This document shows, piece by piece, positions 21,679 to 35,144 of a stretch of 64,000 nt of DNA. A program made the position numbers and the translations under genes. The stretch spans positions 7,800,501 through 7,864,500 of the forward strand of contig NC_056039.1 of NCBI RefSeq assembly GCF_004379255.2, in the 5' to 3' direction. A model generated the notes under the pieces. The model was not told where the DNA came from and did no database searches. It saw only the letters and a list, made by a program, of their open reading frames with translations. The first letter of the stretch is position 1; every line of letters starts with the position of its first letter. Source of the DNA: Salvia splendens. Taxonomy: Eukaryota > Streptophyta > Magnoliopsida > Lamiales > Lamiaceae.

Positions 21679-22408
21679 TGATGGGGTGCGTACTAAACAA
21701 GCCCAACAGCAATGACGGCCCATCAGCCCAAAGCCCAAGGAAGAGTATGAGTTCGGCATTACCAAAGAGTTCGGCCTCAGCCTACAGCTCGGTAAAAGCC
21801 AACCTATCAAGCTCTGCTCTCAGGTCGGCATCAAGCTCTACTCTCAGATCGGCAACCAAAGCAGGAGTATGAGTTCGGCATTACCAAAGAGTTCGGCCTC
21901 AGCCTACAGCTCGGTAAAAGCCATCCTATCAAGCTCTGCTCTCAGGTCGGCATCAAGCTCTACTCTCAGATCGGCAACCAAAGCAGTTCGGTCTCAGTAT
22001 TCGACCGAACAAGGAGTTAGTGGACCCATACAGGATGTCCAACACACCCACTACCACGTGGTGTCAACTCAGGCCACGATCGTAGGCCATGACCTACGCT
22101 ACATCCACGATCTTAGGCCATGACCTACACGACATCCACGACTTAGGGTGGTGATGCAAGCCACGATCTTAGTTCAAGATATAAATAGAACTTAGATCAG
22201 ATAGAAGAAGGTTAAGCTCTCTAGAGATAAAATCATATAGCAAGTCTGTGTTGTAAGCTGTAATCCCAGATCAAGCAATACAATCTTGCCCTCCCTTCTT
22301 CCCGTGGACGTAGATTTACTTCAGTAAATCGAACCACGTAAATTCTGTGTGTTGTAGTTTTCATTCTCTACCAGCTTTTACTAACATCAGAAATTCGCGG
22401 ATCCATCA
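21679..22408 (+). repeat. 3' LTR of the Tat element
   Basis: 730 bp, TG...CA, followed by the target duplication cgatc. No difference from the 5' LTR was noticed on reading, including the 122-bp internal duplication. Confidence 0.93.
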
Positions 22409-22413
22409 CGATC

Positions 22414-23097
22414 TTAAATTGCTAATTGTAGAACCGCATATCAATGAATGCAAATGGGAAAGTGAAAGGGAAAGATAAAGATGGAATGGGCATTAATCAA
22501 AATGGAAAGAGGAGTAGGGTAATTAAACATATGCAAACCTGATACTGTTGTACTTGTACTTTTCAGTAATAGACATTTAAAATTGTATAAAAATTAGTAG
22601 TACTAAATCAGATTCAAAAGCCATATGCAAAATATGTAATATGAAGGAGTTAATCATCTCAAATTAGCAATCAAACATCATCATGGTTAAATTAGTCATG
22701 CTTCTAAATACTTAATGCTGAAATTAGGTACTTACTAGTATTAAAATTTAAATCGATGGAGTTTAATATTTTAAGTAGAATGTATTCATTGTGTGTGAAT
22801 AGTTTTATCCTAAATTTCTTACTACTATAATTTATTGGATTAAAAGTGGGGCTGATGAGTAGAGTAGGTCACTGAGTATTTTTTTAATACAAGTTGTATT
22901 TTAGTTTAGTCCAACCTAAATACTGGAGTACTACAACTGAGATTTATTCATTTCAATAATTGATTTGACTGAAGTTAACTTCGTAATTGGGTAAAAATAT
23001 GAATCCAGAATTGGTAGTACTACATGAAAAAAAAAATACTCCTCTCCGTTATTTGGTGTACCTGTACCACATTCGATCTCTGTCCCGTTGGAAACAA

Positions 23098-23098
<1 letters not shown>
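22414..23098. other. AT-rich spacer upstream of the DUF707 gene
   Basis: No gene or repeat border seen. It likely contains the promoter of the downstream gene, but no element can be named. Confidence 0.5.

Positions 23099-23164
<66 letters not shown>
23099..23164. repeat. Compound (CT)n(CA)n microsatellite
   Basis: About 34 bases of ct repeats run straight into about 30 bases of ca repeats. It lies about 820 bp before the DUF707 start codon, possibly in a 5' UTR exon or the promoter. Confidence 0.95.
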
Positions 23165-23169
<5 letters not shown>

Positions 23170-23982
23170 CACAGAACCTATTCGGAGGGTGGCGAAGTTC
23201 GTAAGCCTCTGAAACACCCTGGATTCGACCTTTCTATCCTACACGGATTTTAATATTTGAATCCTCTATTGCTATGGTTTTGTCAACTATACGTTTGAAC
23301 TGTCTCTGTTTGGTTATTCGTCTTATGTTTGAGAGTATGATTGCCGATCTTATAGTAGGAAGCGGGATTTGGCTATGCTGAATTCTGCTGCTTTGATTGG
23401 GATTGAGATTGGCATTCGATTTATTTTTTTCTGACTAATCGTCATTTGTCGGGGTGTTGCACATGTCGCTCTAGTTGCTAATTTGCTTTAAATTTTCGAC
23501 GAGTAAAAAAATTGTGGTTTAATTAGTATTGAGTCATGGATCATTGAATGTTTTCTGATAAGTTGCATTTGCATGTGCTTCTGGAGTTACAAACTTTACA
23601 GTAACTTTTGTTTTTTCATTTTTGGTATTTGATAAATGGCGGAATCCTAGATTGGTTTAGTTTTTACTTTGATTTTCCGCGGCTAGACTATTTTGAAACT
23701 GCCAAGCGGTTTGCATTAGAATGCTTCAGTTACGGCTTGGCTAATTCGAAGGAATTAATCCGGAAGATTGATTCTAGTAATGAGAATTCTGTATAACTAG
23801 CAGCGGACCTCTGCCGGCTGTTAACTTGATTGGCCTGTGAATCAATGATACAGGCTTGCCTATTTGTGGAGTTGGATTTGAGATTTGCAACAGTGGCATA
23901 TGCAGTCTATTTTTGGCAGTTGCTTACGAGATTGGTTTCTGCATAGCGCCTGGGCTTTGATTTGAGCAACCTTTCTATCATA

Positions 23983-26900
23983 ATGGGAACCTCACTTCGT
24001 GGTGGGGCTTTTAGGAAGTCGAATAATGTGCGGCTTATTGTAACAACCATCATGGGGATGGTGTTCGGATATTTTATAGGTGTTTCATTCCCTTCTGTTT
24101 CTTTGAGTAAGGTATGACCAAGATCATCACATGCTTAATGGAGATGTTTATCGGACATTTGGATAATAACACTGCTTTTTAACTCCTTGGAATGATTTTC
24201 AGATTGCTCTACCTTCAAGTCTGATATCATCCTTTGATATGGGCTTTAATGATGATCATCGTGCCACTCGTAGCTTTCCTGAAAACCTTGGCTCGGGCAG
24301 TACACCTGTAACACCCAAGGTTGTTTTTTCTCATGTACTGTTCATTGAGTACTGCATTATGCTCTCAGCCCTCATTAAATTTTTTGAATACGTAACTTAT
24401 TTTTTATTGATTGAACTCCACGCCATCATTTTTGCTTGGAATCTATCTAAATTCTATCAAATTAGGAAGTGTCTTAGTTTGTCAACCGTAGTTAATTTTG
24501 ATGGAATAAATGTGGCTTTTCTGTACTTAAATTTACTGTTTTCTTTATTCTATGTTTCTTTTTTTGCTATTGTGCTAGCCATTTTTCAGTGTTGTCAGCT
24601 CATTTATAGGCATATTTCCATGTTGTGACTTCCTGTTTCTCACTTTCTTATTGGTGTCATGTCATTTTCATATTCCTTGAGTACTTTGAAGAACGGAAAG
24701 AAGGTAATTCTTCAGTGAAATCATTAGTTAGATTGATGTGCCGTCCATTGCAGTTATAATGCAATTTTCTGTCAGTTTAAATGGTTACTGCTTTAACATC
24801 AACGAGGGTTAGTATTTCATGACATTCTTATTTTATTTTATTTATCAGGTTTTTATCATTTGGCATGGCATTCTATATGCTATTCATTTCTTATCATGTA
24901 CTTATCTACTTGATCAGTGAGCATATGTGTGTTTTCAGTACCTTGCTCCATCTGTTCTGCTTGTTTTAGTGTCAGTTAATAATTTACATTTGTTCACATC
25001 TTTGATTTTCAGATATATGTTCCCACAAACCCTCGTGGTACAGAGTCCTTACCACCAGGAATTGTTGTTGCAGAAACAGATTTTTATTTGAGAAGATTAT
25101 GGGGTGACCCTAGTGAGGTAAGGTTGATGCCTGTAAGCTTTCTATGGGAACTGTCATAAGTCTTCTTGTCTCTTTTAGATTTTTTTTTCTTTGTTCTAGA
25201 TGACTCCCATCTCTCTTTGGTAATAGTAATATACAGAGATCATTTTTTCTTATAACTGTATGTTTATTGTTAATTCTAATCAGTATAGTTTATTCAGTCA
25301 TGTTTTAATTGCTGTTTGCTCTGGCCCTTGTTCTTAGTAGTCATTTTCAATTGTAAATGCATTAAAGTTGTATGTTATGAATGAATTGTCTGCATTAATC
25401 ATGTTTAGCCTTGAAATTGTGCTTCCTTCAATAATCAGTATAGTTTGCTAGTTTAGGTGGCACAAGAATAAGGATAGGTGAATACTCAGCATATATTCTA
25501 TTTCATCTCATGCACTCAACATCAATTGTGTATGAGAAGAATTAAATTGGAGTTGGGAATATGCTTAGTGCTATAATCTGAAATTTCAGGATCTGAAAAG
25601 AAAGCCCAAGTACCTGGTAACATTTACAGTTGGTTTAAATCAAAGGAACAATATTAATCAAGCTGTGAAGAAGGTAAAGCAGTTGAGAAATTTGTTTAGT
25701 CTCTCCGTAGATATTTCTCTCTTTAATGAGCCAAGAGTAATGTTCAATTTTCTCGCAGTTTTCGGATGATTTTCAAATTTTGCTTTTCCATTATGACGGA
25801 AAGACAACGGAATGGGATCAATTTGAGTGGTCACAGCGGGCCATTCATGTGAGTGCTAGAAAGCAAACTAAATGGTAATAGTCTACTGGTCTTTGAAAGC
25901 TCTCTTTTGTGATCCTTGATTAGTTACATATTTAGATGAGTGGCGCTTATGAAGTGTACTTAAAATGTATGGGAACTCTTTTTGTATGGTGTTTCAGATG
26001 TGTAATAAGAAAATGAGAAACTCATACTGATATTATTGTTATTCAGACCCTGTGGAGTCTAAATGGAACAATGAGTTCTAATGCTAGTTTTTAGTACTAA
26101 AATATAGTACATGTGATGACTTCTAGTGATCCATTGTTTTTTTAGGTGGTATGCTAAGAGATTTCTGCATCCGGATGTCATAGCTGCGTATGAGTACATT
26201 TTCATTTGGGATGAAGACCTTGGAGTTGAACACTTCAATGCTGACAAGTAATCTGCCCTCACTGGATGATTTACACTGTTTTATTGTTTTACTTTTTAAC
26301 TGATGTCAGTCTTCCTCTACATGCTAGATATATTGCTCTGGTAAAGAAACATGGTTTGGAGATTTCCCAACCTGGTCTTGAGCCAAACAATGGATTGACA
26401 TGGCAAATGACTAAAAGGCTAGGCAACAAAGAAGTCCACAAGTAAGTTCACTAATTTTGAAACCTCGATCTGTTTCTTTCATTATGTACACCTTTGTAAT
26501 CTAGAGATGAATGGAGAACAGGGATACCCAGGAGAAACCAGGCTGGTGCAGTGATCCACATTTACCTCCGTGTGCAGCGTACGTGTTCCTATCATTTCTT
26601 TCTTCAGTTTTAATTGAAAATTGGTTTCATACGCAGCAGATCATATTTATGTTTACCAGTATAACATACACAGGCACACTAATTCATGAATAATGAATGT
26701 AGTCGGATCGAATGATATCCAAATAATCCAACAGTTCTTCTATAGTTTTTTGTTGATGTGCTATGATGATCTTTGTTTCCGATTCTGTTTCTATACAGCT
26801 TTGTGGAAATTATGGCTCCAGTCTTTTCACGTGAAGCTTGGAGATGCGTCTGGCATATGATTCAGGTAGCTGACACAACTTGGTGCATACAAACTGCTCA

Positions 26901-28209
26901 TCCTGCTTTTTTCCCTCTTGGATTAAAGCTTCTGCTTCCAACTTCTTGGACTAGTTTTTTTCATTATTAGTCTGTTTCAACCAACTCTTCTTCCGCATCA
27001 GTGTATCTAATTGTATAATATATTTGCAGAATGACCTGGTTCATGGATGGGGCTTGGATTTTGCCTTAAGAAGATGTGTGGATGTAAGTGACTTGCTTGT
27101 CCCCCCCCCCCCCCCCCCCACACCCACACACACACACAAAGAAAAGAAAATAAAAAGCAAAAAGAACAGACAAACAGAGAGATAATACTTATGTGGCAAC
27201 ATTAGGAAAATGTTTTTCATTGGCTTCTTGGAGGACACATGAGTCCTTTGTTGACATTAATAATTTGTCCTTCCGTTCTGCAGCCTGCACATGAAAAGAT
27301 TGGTGTTGTCGATTCCCATTGGATTGTGCATCAAGTGATTCCATCGCTTGGAAGTCAGGTCAGACAGCAATAACTAGCTGACTGGCATAATTCTTATAAT
27401 TTCTTCACACGATTTAGTTAGTTGTACTGTCAAATCAGTTTCTTACATCTGATCCTTTTGCGAATGGGTACATGTATGAACCGGATTTGCTCCGTGTAGC
27501 TGTCTCGTATGCTTGATTCCATAAGAAAAACAGTTTCGATAGTTTTTTGTATTGTTTTCTATTGGATGGTGATAATTTTATTACGGGCAATGTCTCGGTG
27601 CAGAAATTCATGGTTGTTTTCTAGGGTAAAATGATAAACAAAATATATAAATTTGACGGTAACCAAGGCTGGTTGAGGGTGTGTGAAGAACTCATCTGTT
27701 TTAAATATGACTTTTCTCGCTGCTTTTACCTCTTATCTAATAAGAGTTAGCAAGCACTCTTGTTGACGATCTACGTCTATTTTGTCATGCACATTCCTTG
27801 TTCTGATGGAGTCAAATTTCTTTAATGACAATTGTGCAGGGCGAGTCGGACAATGGTAAAGCTCCATGGAAGGGGGTATGTATATCCATTACCAACCTTG
27901 ATATAGCCACATATATAGTTGTCAAACCTCCTTATTTTGAAATGATTGAAAAATATTAGCTGTTCCTAGTACTTGTATTAGTATATCAGAGTCGCAAGCC
28001 TTCTGTTTATGATTTACCATTTTTCCTGTGCATTATTATGAAGCATTTATTTTAGACGCTTTAAAAGTACTGTTTCCTGATATGGCTTTGCTGGTATTTT
28101 TGAACTCTAGGTACGGGATAGATGCAAAAGCGAGTGGGCACTCTTTCAGGATCGCCTTGCAAATGCAGACAAGTCATATTTTTCACAAATCCAGCACCAT
28201 CAAACTTGA
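23983..28209 (+). CDS. DUF707 family protein
   Basis: Thirteen coding exons: 23983-24111, 24203-24319, 25013-25117, 25590-25673, 25759-25874, 26146-26247, 26328-26441, 26522-26578, 26799-26865, 27030-27083, 27284-27358, 27840-27875, 28111-28209. All introns are GT-AG and the lengths sum to 1155 nt, 384 residues, the usual size. The start MGTSLRGGAF is followed by a hydrophobic stretch (about residues 17-36), a likely type II signal anchor. The DUF707 body follows: YLVTFTVGLNQR, FHYDGKTTEWDQFEWS, WYAKRFLHPDV, YIFIWDEDLGVEHFN, EKPGWCSDPHLPPC, WGLDFALRRCV. The WDEDLG motif resembles a glycosyltransferase DxD. Function is unknown; some database names ('lysine ketoglutarate reductase trans-splicing related') are historical. 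The exon 8 acceptor was chosen as aacag before ggatacc because nearer AGs break the frame. Intron 10 has a ~19-base C run. Confidence 0.9.
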
Positions 28210-29372
28210 CTATGACCTGCTCGCATGTAAATTGCTTTGTTTATTTCTTCGTTAGTCCTCACATTCCCTGAGAGTGGTTTTGGTGGCCGGATTCTTTCAT
28301 GCGAGTTACGTCCTTCTACGGTGTAGGATATCCTGTATAATGAGTAGCATTAAAACATGATTAGATACTTAGAGAGAGAACTTCGATCGTTTGTGCAGAA
28401 GTAGAAATAGGCTGTATTAGTTTGCTGTACACTAATGGATATCACTACTTGTTTTCTTGTACTTAAATGCAATTAACAGAGCTTCTTGTTTTTGATACTT
28501 CCATACAATGAATGTACTGCTCACTTGTTTTCAGCCAAGTTGTTGGTTGATTGAAATTCTGTGTTTACAAACAAACAAGTTGTGTGTTTTATTTGACACT
28601 TGTTCGAGTTCATGTTTAAAATCAAAATCCAACTATTGTTGGTGTATGTACAAGACAATAATTGTCTACCATCTGTGTAATTGTCTGCCACGTAGATATC
28701 ACCCCATTCAGTTATGCTTCTTGATTTCCAAGTCAGGCTTAATTTGACTGAAATTTGAAATCGTGATTAAATTAATAGTCACTACAGTTTTGGCACTTAG
28801 TAAAGTTCATGTTAAAAATCAAATTTCATCCAAACTTGGTGCATTTTACAAGTCATTAACCCTTTACTTCTTAAAACTTAATTAACATGGGCATTTTGGT
28901 GACAAAAACATGTGTGTTGGGATTTCCCTTCCCCCCACCAAACAAATACTACAATTTATGGGCTGCTTACCCGAAATGAAGTGCCCATTCCACCTTCCAT
29001 TCTTTCTTCCTAAGACAACAATTTTATTTAAAAAATCAAGATTTTACATTTTTAACGTTAAAAAGTGTCGCCAAAGTTTTCACACTTTTTTAATAAAATT
29101 TCAAACCAATCGAAAAATCATTTGGTTGATATTGAAAAGTCAGTATTCTATATAGTCTAGTAATCTCTAGTTGAGTAAATATATGTAGATAAAATGTTTT
29201 AGTTTGTTGGGTGAAGAATGAAATTAGTGAAAGAGGGGCCCTGTGTTTTGCTTATAATTTCCGTCAGGCAAGTGCAGCACCAACCACATCCTAACTAGCT
29301 AATTAAAAAGACTCCTTTGATCGATCTTGTACATGTATGTTAGAGTCGATTACCAGAAAATAAGCAAAAAAG
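28210..29372. other. Spacer between the DUF707 and transporter genes
   Basis: The first few hundred bases are likely the 3' UTR of the DUF707 gene. The rest is AT-rich with no coding signal; the last part should hold the transporter promoter. Confidence 0.5.
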
Positions 29373-29510
29373 ATGGGAGAGATGTCTGGATTCCAGTTGG
29401 GAGTGATGGGTGCATTGTTTCTCTCTGTTGCATCATCAGTGTCCATAGTCATCTGCAACAAAGCTCTGATGAGTAATCTTGGTTTCCAGTTTGGTAAGTG
29501 TGCTGTGGCT

Positions 29511-29594
<84 letters not shown>

Positions 29595-30906
29595 ATACAT
29601 AAATAAATACATCAATATTAAGGTGAAGACTGATTTGAATTAATTTCAGCGACGACGCTGACCAGTTGGCACCTAATGGTGACATACTGCAGCCTACACG
29701 TCGCGCTGCGTTTGAGTTTCTTCGAAAACAAGCCCATCGACATCAAGACGGTGTTCATGTTTGGGATGCTCAATGGCATCTCCATTGGACTTCTCAACCT
29801 CAGTTTGGGATTCAACTCCATTGGTTTCTACCAGGTCATGTTCAAGATCAACAATTTTGTCGATGTGAGACAAGGAGGAGTTTCGCTACCTACTACTAAC
29901 AAGTGTTTGTGGTTTCAGATGACAAAACTGGCAATCATACCTTTCACTGTGCTGTTGGAAACTCTCTTCTTCAAGAAACAATTCAGGTCAATACATCAAC
30001 TGCTTTGTTTGTTTGTTTGTTTGTTGCTTTTGTTGAAATGCCTAATGTAATGTTGATTCATCTCAGCAAGAATATAAAACTGTCTCTCTCTATTCTGCTA
30101 CTGGGAGTGGGGATTGCATCCGTAACCGATCTCCAGCTCAACTTCGTCGGGACCATCCTCTCCATCCTCGCCATCATCACAACTTGCGTCGGACAAATTG
30201 TATGTATAAACACGGGAAGAATGAAAAGAGAGTTTTTTTTTTAAATCAGTTTCTCTCATAAAAATATTTTATTTCTTCGTTCTTAATTATAATCAAAGAC
30301 TCCACACATATTTATGTCTGACAGCTGACGAACACGATCCAAAAGAGGCTGAACGTATCCTCGACACAGCTGCTGTACCAATCCGCGCCATTCCAATCAG
30401 CGATTCTGTTCGTGACAGGGCCATTCGTGGACCGATTTCTAACCAAACAAAACGTCTACGCCTATAAATACTCCCCTGTCGTGTTGGGATTCATAGTGCT
30501 GTCATGCCTGATAGCCGTGTTTGTCAACTTCAGCACCTTCTTGGTCATCGGGAAGACATCGCCCGTCACCTATCAAGTTCTCGGCCACCTCAAGACCTGC
30601 CTTGTGCTCGCATTCGGATACACCCTCTTACACGATCCATTTACATGGAGGAACATCATCGGAATACTAGTTGCCGTAGTTGGGATGGGGCTGTATTCTT
30701 ACTTCTGTACCAACGAGACCAAGAGGAAACAGCTCGTCGACGTCTCACCCACGCCACCGGTAACTTTATCATAACCATAAATCTCTGGATTTGCTTAAGC
30801 CCATATGAACTCATCTGTCTATATATATCAGATGAAGGACAAGGATGCTAACAGTCCGCTTCTTGGAAGCCATCAAGATAAAGAATCCAAGGATTCTGCA
30901 GTGTGA
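29373..30906 (+). CDS. UXT: UDP-xylose transporter-like nucleotide-sugar transporter (UXT clade, NST/TPT family)
   Basis: Six exons: 29373-29493, 29650-29834, 29919-29986, 30067-30199, 30325-30759, 30832-30906, with GT-AG introns; 1017 nt, 338 residues. It begins MGEMSGFQLGVMGALFLS and contains SVSIVICNKALMSNLGF, FATTLTSWHLMVTYCSLH, GLLNLSLGFNSIGFYQMTKL, LTNTIQKRLNVSSTQLLYQ, GKTSPVTYQVLGHLKT and FGYTLLHDPFTWRN. These are hallmark stretches of plant UXT proteins, with about ten hydrophobic segments expected. The tail is charged and ends KDSAV. The family carries UDP-xylose into the Golgi/ER lumen for xylan and other wall polymers. Which UXT paralogue it represents is not resolved. Intron 1 holds an ~84-bp ctat microsatellite that ends about 55 bp before the exon 2 acceptor. 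Confidence 0.92.
29511..29594. repeat. (CTAT)n microsatellite in intron 1 of the transporter gene
   Basis: About twenty uninterrupted ctat units, likely length-variable between individuals. Confidence 0.97.
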
Positions 30907-31406
30907 TTCATTAGTCAAGAATATTTTTGGAGCCAAGATTGTTTTCATTCTTTCATGTCTCTCCTCAGATAAACATTTTCTTTTTTTTAGCACAGCAGAG
31001 GAAGTCACAGATCCTTCTTTATGAATGCATATATTATGATGACATTCATCATTGTGTTTTACATTTTTTGATTCCCATGTTCCATCAAATTCATAATTAC
31101 TCCACATTGGAGTTAATAGTAGTAATAAACTCTTCAAACTAGAGCTAATAGACAGTGTATCATTTTACACATAAAATGTAGAGTATATGTTTTTTTTTTC
31201 AATTTAGATAATCAAATTGCCGCACAATGCAGGGAAAATTCTGTCCCCTACAGAAACTAATGGCAAATGCATTCCCATGGCCATAGCAATTGATGTACCT
31301 AAAAACAGAAAATGATGAAACCATACAGGTGCAATCTTTATTTCATTTGTAGTTTTGTACACATGGATTCCATGTATACTCCATATTTTTTTAAAAAACT
31401 GATATA
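30907..31406. other. 3' UTR and spacer after the transporter gene
   Basis: AT-rich and non-coding, bounded on the right by the hAT element. No other feature seen. Confidence 0.5.
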
Positions 31407-31551
31407 GGAAGAGAAAGTGACGAAGCCAGAATTTTACGGTTGGGGGTCTAAATAAAAAATTTAAATAATAAAATGAAACATAAATAATATTACATAATAT
31501 AAATATAATGTTGTAAACACATAGTTCCATACAATGATATTATAACACTTC

Positions 31552-33922
31552 TCTTCTATTTTTCATCTTCTGAAACCGCTGCATAATAGCTTCATTAGTT
31601 ACATTAACAAACACATCCTTCTCAATATAAGGAACTAAGCAATCATTCAATAGCTAGTCTCCCATACGATTCCGTAGAGAAGTCTTAACGAGCTTCATTG
31701 CTGAAAAAGCTCTTTCTACTGAAGCAGTGGCAACGGGTAAGAGCAATGACAGTTTAATTAACAAATAAACCAACGGAAAATTCTCATGTTTCCTTGTAGA
31801 AACCATGTTCTGAGCAAGACCTGCAATTCCCGATACTTTTGGAAACCTTTCATCTCATCTGTGCGCACATCAAAAATAAAGTTATCAAGCTGACTTTCAA
31901 GCTCATACAAAGTAACTTCAGAAAATTCAGATGGATAATACTTGGCAAGGCGAAGCAGCTTCTCTGAATCAAATGCAGAAAATAAGTCTTTAGGATCAAA
32001 ACATGTCATACACAGAAGTAAATCTGTGTTGACTTCATTAAAACGGTGATTCAACTCTTGAGCTTGCATATCAATGACTGAACAAAACAACTCAACTCGA
32101 TAATGGTGGAGATTTTTTATTTTCTCAATTTTACGCCTTCCTCCTCCTCTAACTACACACTCGTCTTCCATATCAAGCACATCAATCTCATTTGTTCTAC
32201 AAAACTTTGTAACTTCAGTAAGCAAAACCTCCCAACCTTTTTCCCTCATTACTTGTAAACGTGTTTTTGCTACTTTGACAAGATTCATAGCATTAACAAA
32301 GTCTTGATCCTTCTTTTGTAGAACTTGAGAGAGATCATGTGTAATTCCCAAGAGTTTCCTCATAAGATGCAATACAAAGATAAACTCAAAATGATTTAGA
32401 ATTTCTTGCACATCCAAAGCTTCAGCCCTATGTGCATCCTCATAACCATTCTCCTCAACATACTCAAGAACATCATTAATAGAAGAAAATAAATGCATCA
32501 AGTTGATGAGAGTACCATAATGCGAACTCCAACGAGTATCTCCAGGTCGTGTCAATGATTTCTCTTGATTTAATCCTCTTCCGATATTAATTTCATCACT
32601 TGCAATCCCTTCAACAACCTTCACTCTTTGACTCTCTCGTAGCACATCTCTGCGCTTACATGAACTTCCAACAATATTACACAAACAGGTGACAGAATTA
32701 AAAAAAGACCCAATACTTGTCTGTTTTTTAGCAACAACAACAATTGTGAGTTGAGGATGATGTGCAAAACAATGCACATAATAAACATTAGGATTTCTCT
32801 TGAGAATCAAACTTTTCAACCCATTGAATTCTCCTCTCATGTTGCTTGCACCATCATATCCTTGACCTCTCAAACTTCATACACTTGAACCATGAGTCGA
32901 TAACAAAGAATCAAATGCCTTCTCAAGTGTGGTTGCAACCGTATCACTGACATGCACAATACCAAGAAGACGTTCATTGAGACATCCATTCTTATCCACT
33001 TATCGTACCGCAACACCCATTTATTCTTTGACGGACACATCTCGGCACTCATCGACTAATATGGAGAAAGAGTTGTCTCCTATATCATCTACAATAAGTT
33101 TTGTTGTCTCAACAGAAGTTGCATTAATGATGTCTTTCTGAATATCCGATGATGTCAGTTTGAGGTTTGCAGGAGCATTTTTCAGTACAACATTATCTAT
33201 CTCTTCACTGCAAGAAGCAACAACTTTCAAAAGCTCAAAAAGTTACCTTGATTCAAGGATTCATCATACTCATCATTTCCTCGAAAGGGTAATCCTTGCT
33301 TGATACGATAGCGAAGACACAAAACAGTTGCACCTAATCTGCGACGGTACTCAAGCTTAGATTTTGTTGATTGTTTAGATATACACACTTCGATGTGTTG
33401 GGCTTGATTCATCAAATCTCGACATGCTAATCTACACTTATTATGATCACTTGTGTGATCCCCGACATGATCTCTCAACCTTTCTTTCTTGCGCCAGGCT
33501 GTAAATCCTCCAGATACAAAAGCGTCATGTCCATTTCCATGGAGTCTAGAGAAGAGATAACAATATAAACAATATGCTGCATCCTTTGTAATACTATACT
33601 CCAACCAATCTTTGAATTCATCAAACCAATGCGCGAAAAATTTACGTTGTCGCTTTCCATCAGTTCTTGGAGGAAAATCATGTTCGCGCGGTTGACATGG
33701 ACCTTTAAGTAAGTAAGCTCTATGCACCCGTTCTATTGAGTTTGACGGATATCTCATTATATCAGGTCGTTTCCCTGGATCACTTGGAATATTTTCTGGA
33801 TCAGCTTCAAGTTTATCTTCATTCAATGACTCTTGAGGTTGAAGAAGTGTAGGTCCATTAACTGACGAAGATGAAGCAGCAACACTAGGAGAAAGTTTCT
33901 TAAAATATCGATCCATTTTCAA
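31552..33922 (-). pseudogene. Broken hAT transposase (TTF zinc finger, DUF4371, hAT dimerisation domain)
   Basis: It starts MKMDRYFKKLSPS at 33922. The TTF-type zinc finger region (REHDFPPRTDGKRQRKFF ... WLEYSITKDAAYCLYCYLF) is followed by the DUF4371/RNase H-like core (ILVDECRDVSVKE, LRGQGYDGASNMRGEFNG, DTRWSSHYGTL) and the C-terminal hAT dimerisation block (LLLPVATASVERAFSAMKL). Breaks seen on reading: a one-base frameshift in a T run near 33240, in-frame stops near 33021, 32997 and 32875, a second frameshift near 31840, and a TAG inside the dimerisation block near 31655. The gene cannot make a full transposase. Order and content match the 'zinc finger MYM-type protein 1-like' hAT transposases annotated widely in plants. 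Confidence 0.88.
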
Positions 33923-34372
33923 TTTTCAACAAATACCTGCATTCAAAATTTGAAACAAAGTTCATTAACAATTAAATGCATAAATCATGACACATTATAC
34001 TTTGTCCATTTGTCATTATATATGAATATATGCTATATGGGTTTTGATCTATGCAAAACCAAATTTAAATATAGAAACGCAAAACAATATCATGCCAAGC
34101 ACATTTTTAGGTCATAGTTAGTATATTTTTAGGTCATACTAACGAAGTATGATCTAAAATGATCTTAACATGACATCAAACTCAAATCTTATAATATGAC
34201 ATAAAACTGCTTAATTATGACATTCCGTGTTTTTGGTTAATTATTGACCATTAGATCATTTAATCATAGGGCCAAGATTTGGACTGCATTTCTGGATTTA
34301 AACACATATTTATTTTGATCATCTCCCTATGCTATATTTCATTTGTTTATACAATTATACACCACATATACA

Positions 34373-35144
34373 TTATATATATATATATATATATATATAG
34401 AGTCCCATTATTCACAAATCCACTCTTAAAGACCGAACCACCGAACCATACCAAATTAGGGTTTTTAGATCTAGTTTTTTATGGATGAGAGACACAAATT
34501 TATCAATTATTTTCGCCTTCATCACGAGCCTATTTTAATTCATCTGAAGGTAAATAAGTCATACTAACATGTTATGAAGATTTAACTTCATTCCAGTAGG
34601 TTTTTACTTCATTCCAGTAGGATTATTACTTCATTCCAGTACGTAAATGCGGTTTCACCGTTGCGTGCCGTTCTTTCTCTCTACAATATCTATCACCACC
34701 GCCACAACGCTGATATGGTGTAATAAACACATGGAATGATGTAATAAATTTTTGGAATGAAGTATGTGTAAAAGCATTTGAAGTCCTACTGGAATGAAGT
34801 ATAAACATTATCCAATGAAGTAATAACGTTTCTGAATGAAGTAATAAACTCACTTGAATAAATTGCATTTTTTAATGTAAATAAAGTAAAAACTCAGGTC
34901 AATGAATTCAAATGAAACATATGTTGAATCATTTCAAAACCTACTGGAAGAAAGTAAAAACATGTTGTAGTTTCAAGATATTACGTACGGAATGAAGTAA
35001 TAAACCTATACAATGAAGTAAAATGGGCTTTTAATGAAGACCAAAAAATTTACACAGCAGCACATCTCATCAAAAAAAATAGATCTAATGGCCCAGATTT
35101 GGTCTCTAGTTCGGTCTTTAAAATTGGTTCGACATTGATCACAA

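Larger units (their letters stand above)
11168..22408 (+). mobile_element. Full-length Ty3/gypsy LTR retrotransposon, Tat lineage
   Basis: The element is 11,241 bp. It has 730-bp LTRs (11168-11897, 21679-22408) beginning TG and ending CA, a 5-bp target duplication cgatc (11163-11167 and 22409-22413), a primer-binding site at 11899, and a polypurine tract before the 3' LTR. Order inside: gag-protease, TAG, RT-RNase H-second RNase H-integrase, tandem repeats, then an antisense spliced gene. Domain order RT-RNH-aRNH-INT is that of Ty3/gypsy, and the extra archaeal-type RNase H plus antisense gene are features of the Tat branch. Both sense frames are open throughout, so it may be, or until recently have been, an autonomous copy. 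By eye the two LTRs show no difference, implying very recent insertion. Confidence 0.93.

Noticed and set aside
23099..23164. CRISPR-like or regulatory repeat array
   Set aside because: Simple dinucleotide microsatellite without spacers; plant nuclear DNA.
24239..24628. 129-codon open frame in the DUF707 locus
   Set aside because: It is exon 2 read through into its intron; the splice donor at 24320 and family alignment end the exon.
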